NCBI GenBank assembly: GCA_023389035.1
Contig: JAEWFC010000016.1
Coordinates: 124,001-188,000 of the forward strand
Direction of reading: 5' to 3'
DNA length: 64,000 bases
Origin: Acidobacteriota bacterium
Lineage (GTDB): Bacteria; Acidobacteriota; Blastocatellia; Pyrinomonadales; Pyrinomonadaceae
In this document: in pieces, positions 8,059 to 16,542 of the stretch
Numbering within the stretch: position 1 is the first letter of the stretch
Layout of the letters: every line of letters begins with the position of its first letter
Translations under genes and position numbers: made by a program
The notes under the pieces: model-generated
The model's database searches: none
Told to the model about the DNA's origin: nothing
Seen by the model: the letters and a program-made list of their open reading frames with translations, nothing else

Positions 8059-9870
8059 TTAGCGCAACGTCGCGGAATATATCGTGTATCCGGCGACCCG
8101 ATCTTCCTCAGTTAACGCGTACCATTTCTCCAGATTGGTCATATCGACTCGATCGCCATCTCTCATCACCACGTACCGTATCATTGGGTTAGCAGCTCTC
8201 TCGCGATCGAACGTTCGTGTATATTCTTCGTATCTTGCGACCTCCTCGGCGATCTCACCGAAGGTAAGCGGTTTTGCGTCCACACTCAGGCGGTCAGTGT
8301 GCCGTCCCCAGCCGAACAGGGCGATCTGTGAAACAAAATCGTTCTTTAGCAGATAGTCGAGCGTCTTCTCGTCACCTCCTGAATAGTATTGCTGCTGATA
8401 ATACCGTTCTTTGCTCTCCTCCCACGAAAGACCCGCGAAAACGTGTTGGTGACGTGCCCAGAGGATGTTCTGCGGCGCGACGCTCGGCATGTCATCGGCT
8501 ACCAAACCGTCAAATATCAGAACGGTCTGCTGGTGCCGGTCAGTTTGGCCTTCGGCAAGCTCTTCGAGCCGCCGTGCAACGGGTAGTGCTTCATCGCGTG
8601 CTACGTTAGCCTCGTCTAACACACGTACTGTGTAATGGCATTCAATAAATCCCCACACGGCCGCCACAGCGAATATTCCGGCACACGCCAGCTGGGTGCC
8701 CATTCCTCCCGCAAGCAGCTGACGTCTCCAAAGAAGCGCAACCGCCGCAAACAAAGCAGTTGCAGATACATAGTTGCCGATGAAAACCTGATAGTGGATC
8801 GGCTGGAGCGAACGGCCCGTGATTATCTGCTGATTAAAGACTACGAAAGAGACAAGTGCAAGCGACAAGGTAAATAGGACCTTTCGATCACTGAGATCGA
8901 AAAGCTTAAATGCCATTCCCGCGATCAAAATAAGCAGGACAGCAAAGCTGATGTACTCAGGAAACCTGAATAGGTCCGGCATCCGCGTGTATACCAGCAG
9001 CTGAACGTGATCCATCGTCTCGCCGCGCTGCGAAAGCAGATAGGCGTACGGCACGAGAGCCATCACACAGCCTGCAGCGGTCACTCCGAGTACTTTAAGG
9101 TCGCGCACCCAGCCCGAGGGTCGCTGGATGAGCCAGACCAGCACCACACAGCCGAGGAAAGCCGCAGCGGTCGTCCAAATGTAGAAATAGGTGTAAACGC
9201 AGAACGCGAACGATCCGACGGCGAGAAGCACGACTAACGCGTGCGAACGCCTGGAATTATCTGCTGTTTCGTCCGAGTCACCCAGCAATTTCCATAACGA
9301 CCAGATAAAAGCGAAAAAAGCCGGAAATCCCATTGCGGGAATGTAACGGCGGAATCCCGGGAAATACGGATATGAAAATCCGTGCTCAAACAAGATCTCG
9401 CTTATCGCGCCTTCGCCGGCTGCAAGTGTACCGAAGGCAAATATGCCTAGTCCGGCAGCCATTCCATACCAATTGTTCCCGCTGAATCGCGCGATAAACC
9501 AAAACGCGATCAGAGCGGCCAGGAAACCGGCTATCGCCCCAGCGGCCGTCATCGCAGCCGTCGTTTCTATTCCGAGGATCCGTGCAGGAATAGCGATCAC
9601 ATACGGTGCGGCGAACTGGATCGAGAAAAGCGATTCGGGTTGGGGTGTTTCGGGAGAATCGTCTCGCCCCGAATAAGGGTCATTCTTTCGGGGACGGCCA
9701 TCGATCAGGGCCCGCACGTACGAGGCATAGGCCACCTCGTCGATGTCGTTATACGCGTAGTGCCCGTTCCAGTCGTCACCACGCAGATAGTGCATCTTCA
9801 TCTGCGGGTAAAGACAAAATATCGCGAGAAAGATACCGGCAAGAACGCCGAAACGCCAGCGGAGTTTCAT
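8059..9870 (-). CDS. polytopic membrane protein of unknown function, GT-C-like
   Basis: From ATG 9870 this is 603 aa; a GTG at 9930 would add 20 residues of unlikely sequence. An N-terminal membrane segment (about 8-23) is followed by a periplasmic-looking loop with RGDDWNGHYAYNDIDE. About ten further hydrophobic helices span residues 90-425, and a soluble C-terminal domain occupies about 430-603. A first loop rich in Asp and aromatic residues, many helices and a soluble C-terminus resemble GT-C glycosyltransferases, which use polyprenyl-phosphate sugars. I see no decisive motif, so the function is unproven. It is divergent from the TonB_C gene. Confidence 0.6.
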   Translation of the reverse strand: MKLRWRFGVLAGIFLAIFCLYPQMKMHYLRGDDWNGHYAYNDIDEVAYASYVRALIDGRPRKNDPYSGRDDSPETPQPESLFSIQFAAPYVIAIPARILGIETTAAMTAAGAIAGFLAALIAFWFIARFSGNNWYGMAAGLGIFAFGTLAAGEGAISEILFEHGFSYPYFPGFRRYIPAMGFPAFFAFIWSLWKLLGDSDETADNSRRSHALVVLLAVGSFAFCVYTYFYIWTTAAAFLGCVVLVWLIQRPSGWVRDLKVLGVTAAGCVMALVPYAYLLSQRGETMDHVQLLVYTRMPDLFRFPEYISFAVLLILIAGMAFKLFDLSDRKVLFTLSLALVSFVVFNQQIITGRSLQPIHYQVFIGNYVSATALFAAVALLWRRQLLAGGMGTQLACAGIFAVAAVWGFIECHYTVRVLDEANVARDEALPVARRLEELAEGQTDRHQQTVLIFDGLVADDMPSVAPQNILWARHQHVFAGLSWEESKERYYQQQYYSGGDEKTLDYLLKNDFVSQIALFGWGRHTDRLSVDAKPLTFGEIAEEVARYEEYTRTFDRERAANPMIRYVVMRDGDRVDMTNLEKWYALTEEDRVAGYTIYSATLR

Positions 9871-9949
9871 AATCAAAGATAAAAACTTAGCACACGCGGC
9901 CGAAGTTGTCTTACAATGGGAGAACTTCACCTTTGCAGAGAGGTTCGAG

Positions 9950-10810
9950 ATGAAAATTTTTCTTGCAGGAATGATCCTATTAGCGGGGTTTATAGCTGTT
10001 GTGAGTGCTCAAGAGCAGACCGATTCCGTCCAGTTCAACCATGATGCGGTAGTGGGTATCGAACCTGCGACCATATCGGATTCGGCCGACTTCGAAGCGA
10101 TGATGAAGGTTTTGGAATCAGGGCTGCCGGGTAAGCTCCGAATAAGCGTTAGAATCGATGCAGCGGGCCGCGTCAGTTCGGTAGAAGCAATGGACGGTCC
10201 GGGCGATGTATGCCCGGGAGCTGCGAGCCCTGAGGTCGTCGCAGTTCGAAATGCCGCCCAAAGCGCCGTTTATGCATTGAAATTCCATCCTGCGACCGAG
10301 AATGGAAGAGCCATAGAATCCTCAGGAACCGTGACCTTGGATATAAGTTCGGTTGCCCTCGACAACGCGGACAGTAAAAAGGAAACAGAGCCAATTCGCC
10401 TAGCTGTGGAAAGTTATCGCGGTCGGGTCCGCACGGATGCTCAAGGCTCGGAGAGCCCCCCGCGTGTGTATACGGCACTTCCAGGCCAAACACCGGCCTC
10501 GGATCCGAACGGAGCCATTCGACCAGATCGTGTTGCGGGTGGTGTGCTCAATGGAAAGGTTGTCAATGCAGCCAAACCGGCCTATCCGCCCGCGGCACGC
10601 GCCGTACGAGCATCCGGGACAGTAACGGTTCAGGTATTGGTGGACGAAACCGGGGTGATCCAATCTGCAAAGCCGGTCTCCGGTCACCCTCTTCTTCGTA
10701 ACGCGTCTCGGACTGCCGCATGCGGCACTACGTTTTTGCCTACTACGCTCTCAGGTCATCCGGTGAAAGTTTCAGGTGTGATCACTTACAACTTCGTCCT
10801 GCCGAATTGA
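9950..10810 (+). CDS. exported protein with tandem TonB C-terminal-like domains
   Basis: The protein is 286 aa with a signal peptide (about 1-20, ending VVSAQ). Residues 190-286 form a TonB_C-type domain: KPAYPPAARA, then SGTVTVQVLVDETG, then an alternating beta pattern ending in the final aromatic strand. Residues 45-132 show a second, weaker copy (LRISVRIDAAGRV, then ALKFHPAT and SGTVTLDI). TonB_C domains contact outer-membrane receptors, but this protein lacks the long Pro-rich spacer of true TonB, so a periplasmic partner role is more likely. Four cysteines could form disulfides. It ends 71 bp before the YqeY gene, which has its own promoter. Confidence 0.75.
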   Translation: MKIFLAGMILLAGFIAVVSAQEQTDSVQFNHDAVVGIEPATISDSADFEAMMKVLESGLPGKLRISVRIDAAGRVSSVEAMDGPGDVCPGAASPEVVAVRNAAQSAVYALKFHPATENGRAIESSGTVTLDISSVALDNADSKKETEPIRLAVESYRGRVRTDAQGSESPPRVYTALPGQTPASDPNGAIRPDRVAGGVLNGKVVNAAKPAYPPAARAVRASGTVTVQVLVDETGVIQSAKPVSGHPLLRNASRTAACGTTFLPTTLSGHPVKVSGVITYNFVLPN

Positions 10811-10843
10811 CCTACATAATCGGCCGATCTCAACAGCCTGAGC

Positions 10844-10872
10844 TTGTACCTCTTCTCAGCCAAGCTTAGATA
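10844..10872 (+). promoter_or_regulatory. promoter of the YqeY gene, leaderless arrangement
   Basis: TTGTAC (10844-10849), 17 bp, TAGATA (10867-10872). The start codon at 10882 is only 9 nt after the -10, so transcription should begin at or within about 3 nt of the ATG. Confidence 0.6.
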
Positions 10873-10881
10873 CGAAACAAT

Positions 10882-11328
10882 ATGACCCTTAATGAAAGAA
10901 TAATCGCCGATATAACTGCGGCGATGAAGGCTAAAGATGCGGACCGGCTCGGGACGCTGCGAATGGTCAAGTCGAACCTAATGAATCGCAAGATCGATAA
11001 AGGTTCGGACCTTACGGACGACGAGGTGATCAAAGCTCTGCAGTCATTAGTAAAACAGAGACGCGATTCGATCGAGCAGTATGAAAAGGCGGGCCGTCAA
11101 GAATTAGCAGACAAAGAGGCTGCGGAGATCGGGTTTATCGAGGTATATCTGCCGCAGGCTGCATCCAGAGAAGAGATCGAACAAGCGGTCGCTGACGCAA
11201 TCGCAGAGACCGGAGCTTCTTCGATGAAAGAGATGGGAACGGTTATGAAAGCCGCTCAAGCGAAACTCGCCGGCAAGACCGCCGATGGTCGACTAGTCAG
11301 CGAAACGGTCAAAGCTAAGCTGCAATAG
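10882..11328 (+). CDS. yqeY: GatB/YqeY domain-containing protein
   Basis: This 148-aa YqeY family protein resembles the C-terminal tail domain of GatB, the amidotransferase subunit that handles mischarged tRNA. Conserved features are the first helix (LNERIIADITAAMKAKD), then LRMVKSNL, and the central YEKAGRQELADKE segment; the C-terminal half carries EIGFIEVYLPQ and a GTVMKA motif. The free-standing protein's exact job is unknown; tRNA binding is inferred from GatB. The promoter is so close that the mRNA probably lacks a leader, and no ribosome site precedes the ATG. A bidirectional terminator follows. Confidence 0.9.
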   Translation: MTLNERIIADITAAMKAKDADRLGTLRMVKSNLMNRKIDKGSDLTDDEVIKALQSLVKQRRDSIEQYEKAGRQELADKEAAEIGFIEVYLPQAASREEIEQAVADAIAETGASSMKEMGTVMKAAQAKLAGKTADGRLVSETVKAKLQ

Positions 11329-11329
11329 A

Positions 11330-11355
11330 AAAGAGCCGCAAGAACGCGGCTCTTT
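11330..11355. terminator. bidirectional terminator between yqeY and dnaJ
   Basis: A perfect 10-bp stem, AAAGAGCCGC (11330-11339) with GCGGCTCTTT (11346-11355), has a 6-nt loop. The A and T runs inside the stem let it act on both converging transcripts. Confidence 0.85.
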
Positions 11356-11375
11356 CACATTAAGACAGCACAGTC

Positions 11376-12470
11376 CTATCCGAAAATATTCCGGACCTTA
11401 TCGATAAAGGATGCGTCGTTGAAATCCGAATCTTCGATCTCTGCAAGCTGTTCTAATACCTTTCGCTGTTCCTTCGTCAGGGTCTTCGGCGTGATCAGCG
11501 TAACCGCGACGAAAAGGTCGCCCTTACCTCGGCCGCCGAGTGCGGGCATTCCCTGCGATTTGATCCTAAACACAGTCCCGGTCTGTGTACCGGCCGGGAT
11601 CTTTAATTCCTCTTCGCCTTCGAGCGTTCGAACCTTGATCTCAGCACCCAGCGCTGCCTGAGCGAACGTGATCGGAACTGCGGAGTAAAGATTGGCACCT
11701 TGCCGCTCAAAGGTCTCGTGTTCCGCAACATGTATCACGACAAAGAGATCCCCGGACGGCCCACCGTTGACGCCGGCTTCGCCTTCGCCCGACACACGCA
11801 GACGCGAACCCGTCTCGACGCCTGCCGGGATCTTGATCTCGAGAGCCTTCTCCTTTTCGATCCTTCCCTCGCCTCGGCATTCCTTACATGGGTTTCTGAC
11901 GATCTTGCCCGCACCGCGGCAATTCGGGCAGGTCCGCATCACGCTAAAGAAGCCCTGCTGATACTGAGTTTGCCCGCGGCCTCCACAGCTGACACATGGC
12001 TCCGGCGATGTGCCCGGCTCGGCTCCGCTTCCCTCACACGGTTCGCACTTTTCCAGCCTGGGTATCTGGAGCTTCTCGTCCTTGCCGTTCGCGGCGTCTT
12101 CGAGCGTGATCTCAAGGTCGTACCTCAGATCCGATCCACGCTGGACGGTTGAACGTGTGCGGCCGCGGCCGCCAAACATATCGCCAAAACCGAAAAGGTC
12201 AAAGATGTCCTCGATGTTCGAAAACCCGGGGTCAAAGCCGCCTGCTCCTCCGGCCTGATGACCGTATCGGTCGTACGCAGCCCGCTTCTGTGCGTCGGAA
12301 AGTACCGCGTACGCCTCGGCACATTCTTTGAATTTCTCTTCCGCATGCGGGTCATCCGGGTTCTTATCCGGGTGAAACTTGACCGCAAGCGTACGATACG
12401 AACGCTTTATCTCAGCGTCATTAGCGGTACGCGAGACGCCTAAAACCTCGTAATAATCTCTCTTCGCCAT
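11376..12470 (-). CDS. dnaJ: chaperone DnaJ
   Basis: This 364-aa J-protein delivers substrates to DnaK and stimulates its ATPase. The J domain (1-70) has HPD at 33-35. A Gly/Phe-rich linker (about 72-105, with FGFGDMFGG) is followed by four zinc-binding repeats: CEPCEGSG, CVSCGGRG, CPNCRGAG and CKECRGEG (about 145-210). The C-terminal substrate-binding domains are complete. Length is normal for type I DnaJ. It is the last gene of the hrcA-grpE-dnaK-dnaJ cluster, 98 bp after dnaK, with a hairpin in the gap that may lower its expression relative to dnaK. Confidence 0.97.
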   Translation of the reverse strand: MAKRDYYEVLGVSRTANDAEIKRSYRTLAVKFHPDKNPDDPHAEEKFKECAEAYAVLSDAQKRAAYDRYGHQAGGAGGFDPGFSNIEDIFDLFGFGDMFGGRGRTRSTVQRGSDLRYDLEITLEDAANGKDEKLQIPRLEKCEPCEGSGAEPGTSPEPCVSCGGRGQTQYQQGFFSVMRTCPNCRGAGKIVRNPCKECRGEGRIEKEKALEIKIPAGVETGSRLRVSGEGEAGVNGGPSGDLFVVIHVAEHETFERQGANLYSAVPITFAQAALGAEIKVRTLEGEEELKIPAGTQTGTVFRIKSQGMPALGGRGKGDLFVAVTLITPKTLTKEQRKVLEQLAEIEDSDFNDASFIDKVRNIFG

Positions 12471-12487
12471 ATAGTCTAGACAAACAA

Positions 12488-12518
12488 GGCGTCAGTCCAA
12501 ATCGGTTGAACTGACGCC
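12488..12518 (-). other. intercistronic hairpin between dnaK and dnaJ
   Basis: GGCGTCAGT (12488-12496) and ACTGACGCC (12510-12518) form a perfect 9-bp stem with a 13-nt loop. On the minus strand only a mixed TTGTTTGTC tail follows, so partial termination or an RNA-stability element is more likely than full termination. Confidence 0.5.
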
Positions 12519-12568
12519 AAAAGCGTATTGTAACTAATATTGTGACCGAGCTTCAAGCCCGGCGGAGA

Positions 12569-14374
12569 TCAAGCCGGTGCCAACATTGAGGCCGTTATCC
12601 TTCCCGCAGTTTCCTCTACCTTGGTCAGGATCAGCTTCACTTCGTTGATATCGTCAGTGAAAAGCGAGTCTTCAGCGTTGTTCAAGATGCCGTTGATTTC
12701 CTGCTGTTCTTCCGGGGGAAATCCGCGGCCAAATTCGGTCATTGCACGCCGTGCGTTCTTGATCATGTTTTCCAGCCGGTTACGCTGCATGATCAGTTCG
12801 CGTTCCTCACGGTCGCGTTCAACCGACGTCTCCGCTTCGGTTATCAACTTTTCGATCTCGTCAGGGGACAGCCCTGACGACGGCGTGATCGTCATTGCCT
12901 GTTCAAGCCCCGTCATCTTGTCCTGAGCCGAAACGTTAACGATGCCGTTAGCGTCGATCTCAAAAGTGACGTCGACCTGAGGCACGCCCCGAGGTGCCGG
13001 CGGAATGCCGACAAGTTCAAACTTTGCCAGGCTGCGGTTCGCTGACGCGATCTCGCGTTCACCTTGCATGATGTGGATCTCGACCGACTGCTGGTTATCA
13101 ACAACCGTCGTGAACGTCATCGTATTGCGAAGCGGGATCGTCGCGTTGCGATTGATCAACTTTACAAACAATCCTCCGCGAGTTTCAAGACCAAGGCTTA
13201 GAGGCAGGACGTCAAGAAGAACTATATCCTTAACATCGCCGGTTAGAACGCCGCCCTGGATGGCAGCACCCATCGCCACGACCTCATCAGGATTGATCTC
13301 GGACGACGGCTCCTTTCCGAAGAGTTCGGTGACCGTCTTGGCGATTACCGGCGAACGCGTCTGGCCGCCGACAAGGATCACCTTATCAATGTCTGATGGC
13401 TGAAGCTTTGCGTCCCATAGTGCCTTTTGGCAAGGTTCGACAGATGCCTCTACGAGATCAGCCACCAACTCCTCAAACTTGTCACGGCTCAATGTAGCGT
13501 TTACGTGCTTCGGCCCAGTTTGATCAGCAGCAATAAACGGCAGACTGATGCTCGTCTCCATCACGCTCGACAGCTCGCACTTTGCCCGCTCGGCCGCTTC
13601 TTTTAATCTTTGCAGAGCAAGCCGGTCGTCCTTGAGGTCGATACCGCTATCGGCCTTAAATGTTTCCAGCAGCCAGTCAATGATCCTCTGGTCAAAATCT
13701 TCACCGCCGAGGAATGTATTTCCCGATGTCGAAAGGACCTCGAAAACGCCGTCGTTTATCTCGAGGATCGAGATATCAAATGTACCGCCGCCAAGGTCAT
13801 AGACAGCGACCTTTTCGTTCTTGTTCTTGCCAAAACCGTAGGCGAGGGCGGCAGCCGTCGGCTCGTTGATGATGCGTTCGACCTCGAGGCCGGCTATCTT
13901 TCCGGCGTCGCGTGTGGCTTGCCGCTGCATGTCGTCGAAATATGCGGGAACAGTTATGATCGCCTCACGGATCTTGTCGCCGAGAAATTCTTCTGCGGCA
14001 AGTTTCAGCCGCTGAAGGACGATAGCGGATATCTCCGGCGGGCTATAAACACGATCGAGGACCTTGATATGAGCATCGCCGTTAGGTGCCTCGACGATCT
14101 CGAACGGAACGGTCGTTCGCATCTTTTCGACCTCGGGCGAATTGTACTTACGTCCGATCAGCCGCTTGACGGCATAGAGCGTATTCGCCGGGTTAGTGAC
14201 GGCCTGCCGCTTTGCGATCTGCCCGACAAGCTTTTCATCCTTGTCCGTGAAACCGACTACCGACGGTGTGGTGCGGCCGCCTTCCTTATTGGAAATTATC
14301 TGGACGGTCCCGCCCTCTAAAACGGACACGCAACAGTTCGTCGTTCCAAGGTCGATTCCGATTACTTTACTCAT
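12569..14374 (-). CDS. dnaK: chaperone DnaK (Hsp70) with a short C-terminus
   Basis: This 601-aa ATP-dependent Hsp70 chaperone has the nucleotide-binding start DLGTTNCCVSV (8-18), AVYDLGGGTFDISIL (about 187-201) and the third phosphate-binding segment VILVGGQTRSP. The substrate-binding domain begins after DVLPLSLGLETRGG. The helical lid is present, but the protein ends ITASMLAPA, without the disordered acidic tail and EEV-like terminus of E. coli DnaK (638 aa). It lies in the usual place between grpE and dnaJ, so I regard it as the main DnaK with a trimmed tail, not a paralogue. Confidence 0.95.
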   Translation of the reverse strand: MSKVIGIDLGTTNCCVSVLEGGTVQIISNKEGGRTTPSVVGFTDKDEKLVGQIAKRQAVTNPANTLYAVKRLIGRKYNSPEVEKMRTTVPFEIVEAPNGDAHIKVLDRVYSPPEISAIVLQRLKLAAEEFLGDKIREAIITVPAYFDDMQRQATRDAGKIAGLEVERIINEPTAAALAYGFGKNKNEKVAVYDLGGGTFDISILEINDGVFEVLSTSGNTFLGGEDFDQRIIDWLLETFKADSGIDLKDDRLALQRLKEAAERAKCELSSVMETSISLPFIAADQTGPKHVNATLSRDKFEELVADLVEASVEPCQKALWDAKLQPSDIDKVILVGGQTRSPVIAKTVTELFGKEPSSEINPDEVVAMGAAIQGGVLTGDVKDIVLLDVLPLSLGLETRGGLFVKLINRNATIPLRNTMTFTTVVDNQQSVEIHIMQGEREIASANRSLAKFELVGIPPAPRGVPQVDVTFEIDANGIVNVSAQDKMTGLEQAMTITPSSGLSPDEIEKLITEAETSVERDREERELIMQRNRLENMIKNARRAMTEFGRGFPPEEQQEINGILNNAEDSLFTDDINEVKLILTKVEETAGRITASMLAPA

Positions 14375-14438
14375 ATTTAATACCTGTATTTGTGGTTAAA
14401 GGGGGCGGGTCGAGGTTTTACGGCGAGGTGCCGCGGGT

Positions 14439-15260
14439 TCAATTTTCTACGCTTTCGGAGGGTTCAAACGAGAGAGTTTCAAGATCGTCGGACGTTATTG
14501 ATGTTTCAGCCGGGAGATTGTTCTTAACGACTTTCACCATAGAATGGCGGATAACACGGTCGCCGATGCGAAAACCGCGTGCAAGTTCCTCACAAATATA
14601 GCTGTCAGGATAGTCTTCCCTTTCCTCGATCGCGACCGCTTCGTGGTAGTTGGGATCAAAGGGCTCACCGACAGTCGGTATTACCCTTATTCCCATTTTT
14701 CCCAAGATGTCGTACATCTGTTCGTTAACGAGCGTCACGCCTTCATAGAACTGCTGGAATTCAACACCCTTTTGCTCTTTGAGCTGTTCGGCCGACGCGA
14801 TGGCACGGTTGAAATTATCCAGAGCCGGAAGGAGGAACGTCGCGAGATTTCCGACCTGGTTTTGAAACGTATCGGTCCGTTCGCGTTCGGTCCGGGCCTT
14901 GTACGACTCAAAATCTTTGGCACGGCGCTGAGAATTCTTGAAGATCTCTTCCCGCTCCGACTCCATTTTTTCGATCGCCGACCGGAGTCGCTGCACTTCC
15001 ATCTCGAGTTCGGCCGCAACGCCGTTCCCGACCGCACCGGAGTCCGATGCAACACGCGCCTTTTCCACATCGGGGGCAAGCAGCGCCGGGAGTTCGCCAT
15101 CCTCAAATGACTCTGCGATCTCAATGATCGTGGTGTCTGACGTTATGTGCAGATCTTTCTCGCGTGCTTCAAGCTGGCGAATGAAATCGTCAACCGAACC
15201 GGAAGGCTCCGTTTCATCGGTCAAGATCTCGAGATCCTCGATTTTATTGTTTGGGTCCAT
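14439..15260 (-). CDS. grpE: nucleotide exchange factor GrpE
   Basis: This 273-aa protein releases ADP from DnaK. It has an acidic, disordered N-terminal region (1-85), a long coiled coil (about 85-150, including RLRSAIEKMESEREE) and the GrpE core and beta domain (about 150-245, with LLPALDNFNRAI, VEFQQFYEGV and GEPFDPNYHEAV). The family signature near the end, with GFRIGDRVIRHSMVKV, is intact. The extended N- and C-terminal tails make it longer than E. coli GrpE (197 aa). It follows hrcA by 40 bp and precedes dnaK by 64 bp on the same strand, the standard heat-shock order. Confidence 0.95.
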   Translation of the reverse strand: MDPNNKIEDLEILTDETEPSGSVDDFIRQLEAREKDLHITSDTTIIEIAESFEDGELPALLAPDVEKARVASDSGAVGNGVAAELEMEVQRLRSAIEKMESEREEIFKNSQRRAKDFESYKARTERERTDTFQNQVGNLATFLLPALDNFNRAIASAEQLKEQKGVEFQQFYEGVTLVNEQMYDILGKMGIRVIPTVGEPFDPNYHEAVAIEEREDYPDSYICEELARGFRIGDRVIRHSMVKVVKNNLPAETSITSDDLETLSFEPSESVEN

Positions 15261-15300
15261 TTTCGTGAGGCCGCTTGAACTAGCCAGCCGTACCGATGGG

Positions 15301-16425
15301 TCAATTATTGGAGATGTCTTTTGACATCATTCGCTCAAGCACGCGGGCGACATACGAGACGACGGATATCATCCGGGCGTATTCGATCCGCGTTGGGCCC
15401 AGCACGCTTAGCGTGCCGACTGCTGAACCGTCGCCGATCCGGTAAGGGGCCGATATCAGCGTGCAGTTCTGAAGTGAGGGCGTGCGGTTCTCCGTGCCGA
15501 TCATGATCTGAACGTCGCCTTTTGCGGCCGTGTCCCTGGAGACGCATTCGTTCAGTATCTCGACCAACCGGGTCTTCTCACCGATAGTGGCGAGCAGTTC
15601 CCGGAGCCGTTCAAGATCGGCAAAGTCACGTTTCGAAAGGATGTTGGTCGTCCCTTCGACATAAACTTCGCCGGCAGCGTCAGGCTCATCCTCGATGCTC
15701 TGGGAGCACAAGATGACTGCTGTCTGCAGCAGTTTGTCGAACATCGACTTTTCCTCGTGCATGAGCTTTAGGATCTCAGCTCGTATCTCGGAAAGATTCT
15801 TGCCGGCAAATTCCGTATTCAGGTAATTCGCCGCACGTTCGAGTTCTTCCTTCGTAAATCCAACTTTTAGCTTTATTATCCGGTTATGGACAATGTTGGG
15901 ATGCGACACGAGGATCACGAGGATCCGCCCGTCCGTCAGATTCACGAATTCGATCTGCTGCAGGCGATCGTTCGCCAGTGAAGGCGAAACCACGATACCC
16001 ACATTATTTGAAAGAACAGAGAGCAACTGGGACGTACGTTCCATCAGGCGATCAGGAGTTTCAGCGAATTCGCTGGGATTAAGGCCGAACTCGTCCCCGA
16101 TCCGATAAAGGTCCTCGTTCGAGATACTCAAAACTCCCAATAAATTGTCAACGTAGTACCGGTAACCCTGGTCGGTCGGGATTCTTCCGGCTGACGTATG
16201 AGGTTGTTCGAGCAGTCCGAGTTCCTCCAACTCACTCATAACACTGCGGATAGTTGCCGAGCTCATGCCTGAGGCATTGGCAAATTTTTCCGCGATCGCC
16301 TTAGACCCGACGGGTTCGCCCGTGACAAAATGTTCATTGATGATCGCCGATAGGATGGTCTGCCCGCGAAAGTCGGGAATTCCTCTGGAGTTCTCGATGC
16401 TATTCACTGAATCGCGGATCGGCAT
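15301..16425 (-). CDS. hrcA: heat-inducible transcription repressor HrcA
   Basis: This 374-aa repressor normally binds the CIRCE inverted repeat upstream of dnaK or groE operons and is kept active by GroEL. The N-terminal winged helix (about 20-95) contains ILSAIINEHFVTGEPVGSKA and SSATIRSVMSELEELGLL, followed by PHTSAGRIPTDQGYRYYVD, which is highly diagnostic. The GAF-like middle and C-terminal dimerisation parts follow. It heads the grpE-dnaK-dnaJ cluster. I found no CIRCE site upstream of hrcA or in any gap of the cluster, so its operator is elsewhere or diverged. Confidence 0.95.
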   Translation of the reverse strand: MPIRDSVNSIENSRGIPDFRGQTILSAIINEHFVTGEPVGSKAIAEKFANASGMSSATIRSVMSELEELGLLEQPHTSAGRIPTDQGYRYYVDNLLGVLSISNEDLYRIGDEFGLNPSEFAETPDRLMERTSQLLSVLSNNVGIVVSPSLANDRLQQIEFVNLTDGRILVILVSHPNIVHNRIIKLKVGFTKEELERAANYLNTEFAGKNLSEIRAEILKLMHEEKSMFDKLLQTAVILCSQSIEDEPDAAGEVYVEGTTNILSKRDFADLERLRELLATIGEKTRLVEILNECVSRDTAAKGDVQIMIGTENRTPSLQNCTLISAPYRIGDGSAVGTLSVLGPTRIEYARMISVVSYVARVLERMMSKDISNN

Positions 16426-16481
16426 TTTGTCACGTAAGGACAGGCAGCAGTATCGAATGGGCGATAAAGTGCCAACTAAAT

Positions 16482-16510
16482 GAATAGCATTAGCGAAGGT
16501 TTTCTGTCAA
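16482..16510 (-). promoter_or_regulatory. probable hrcA-operon promoter
   Basis: On the minus strand a perfect TTGACA (16505-16510) is followed after 17-18 bp by CTATTC/TATTCA (16481-16487). This is sigma-70-like and leaves a leader of about 50 nt before hrcA. A half-site resembling one CIRCE arm (AAGTGCCAA, 16467-16475) lies downstream, but the partner arm is absent. Confidence 0.5.
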
Positions 16511-16542
16511 CAATTATTAGTTAAACCCTGATTAACAGAACG

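Noticed and set aside
13610..14320. Long open frame (236 codons) antisense to dnaK
   Set aside because: It mirrors dnaK codon structure, lacks a ribosome site and has no recognisable features; long antisense frames over dnaK are a common artefact.
14544..15110. 188-codon frame antisense to grpE
   Set aside because: A mirror of the charged grpE coding sequence without start signals.
16467..16475. CIRCE operator upstream of hrcA
   Set aside because: AAGTGCCAA resembles one arm, but the partner arm expected at 16449-16457 does not match.
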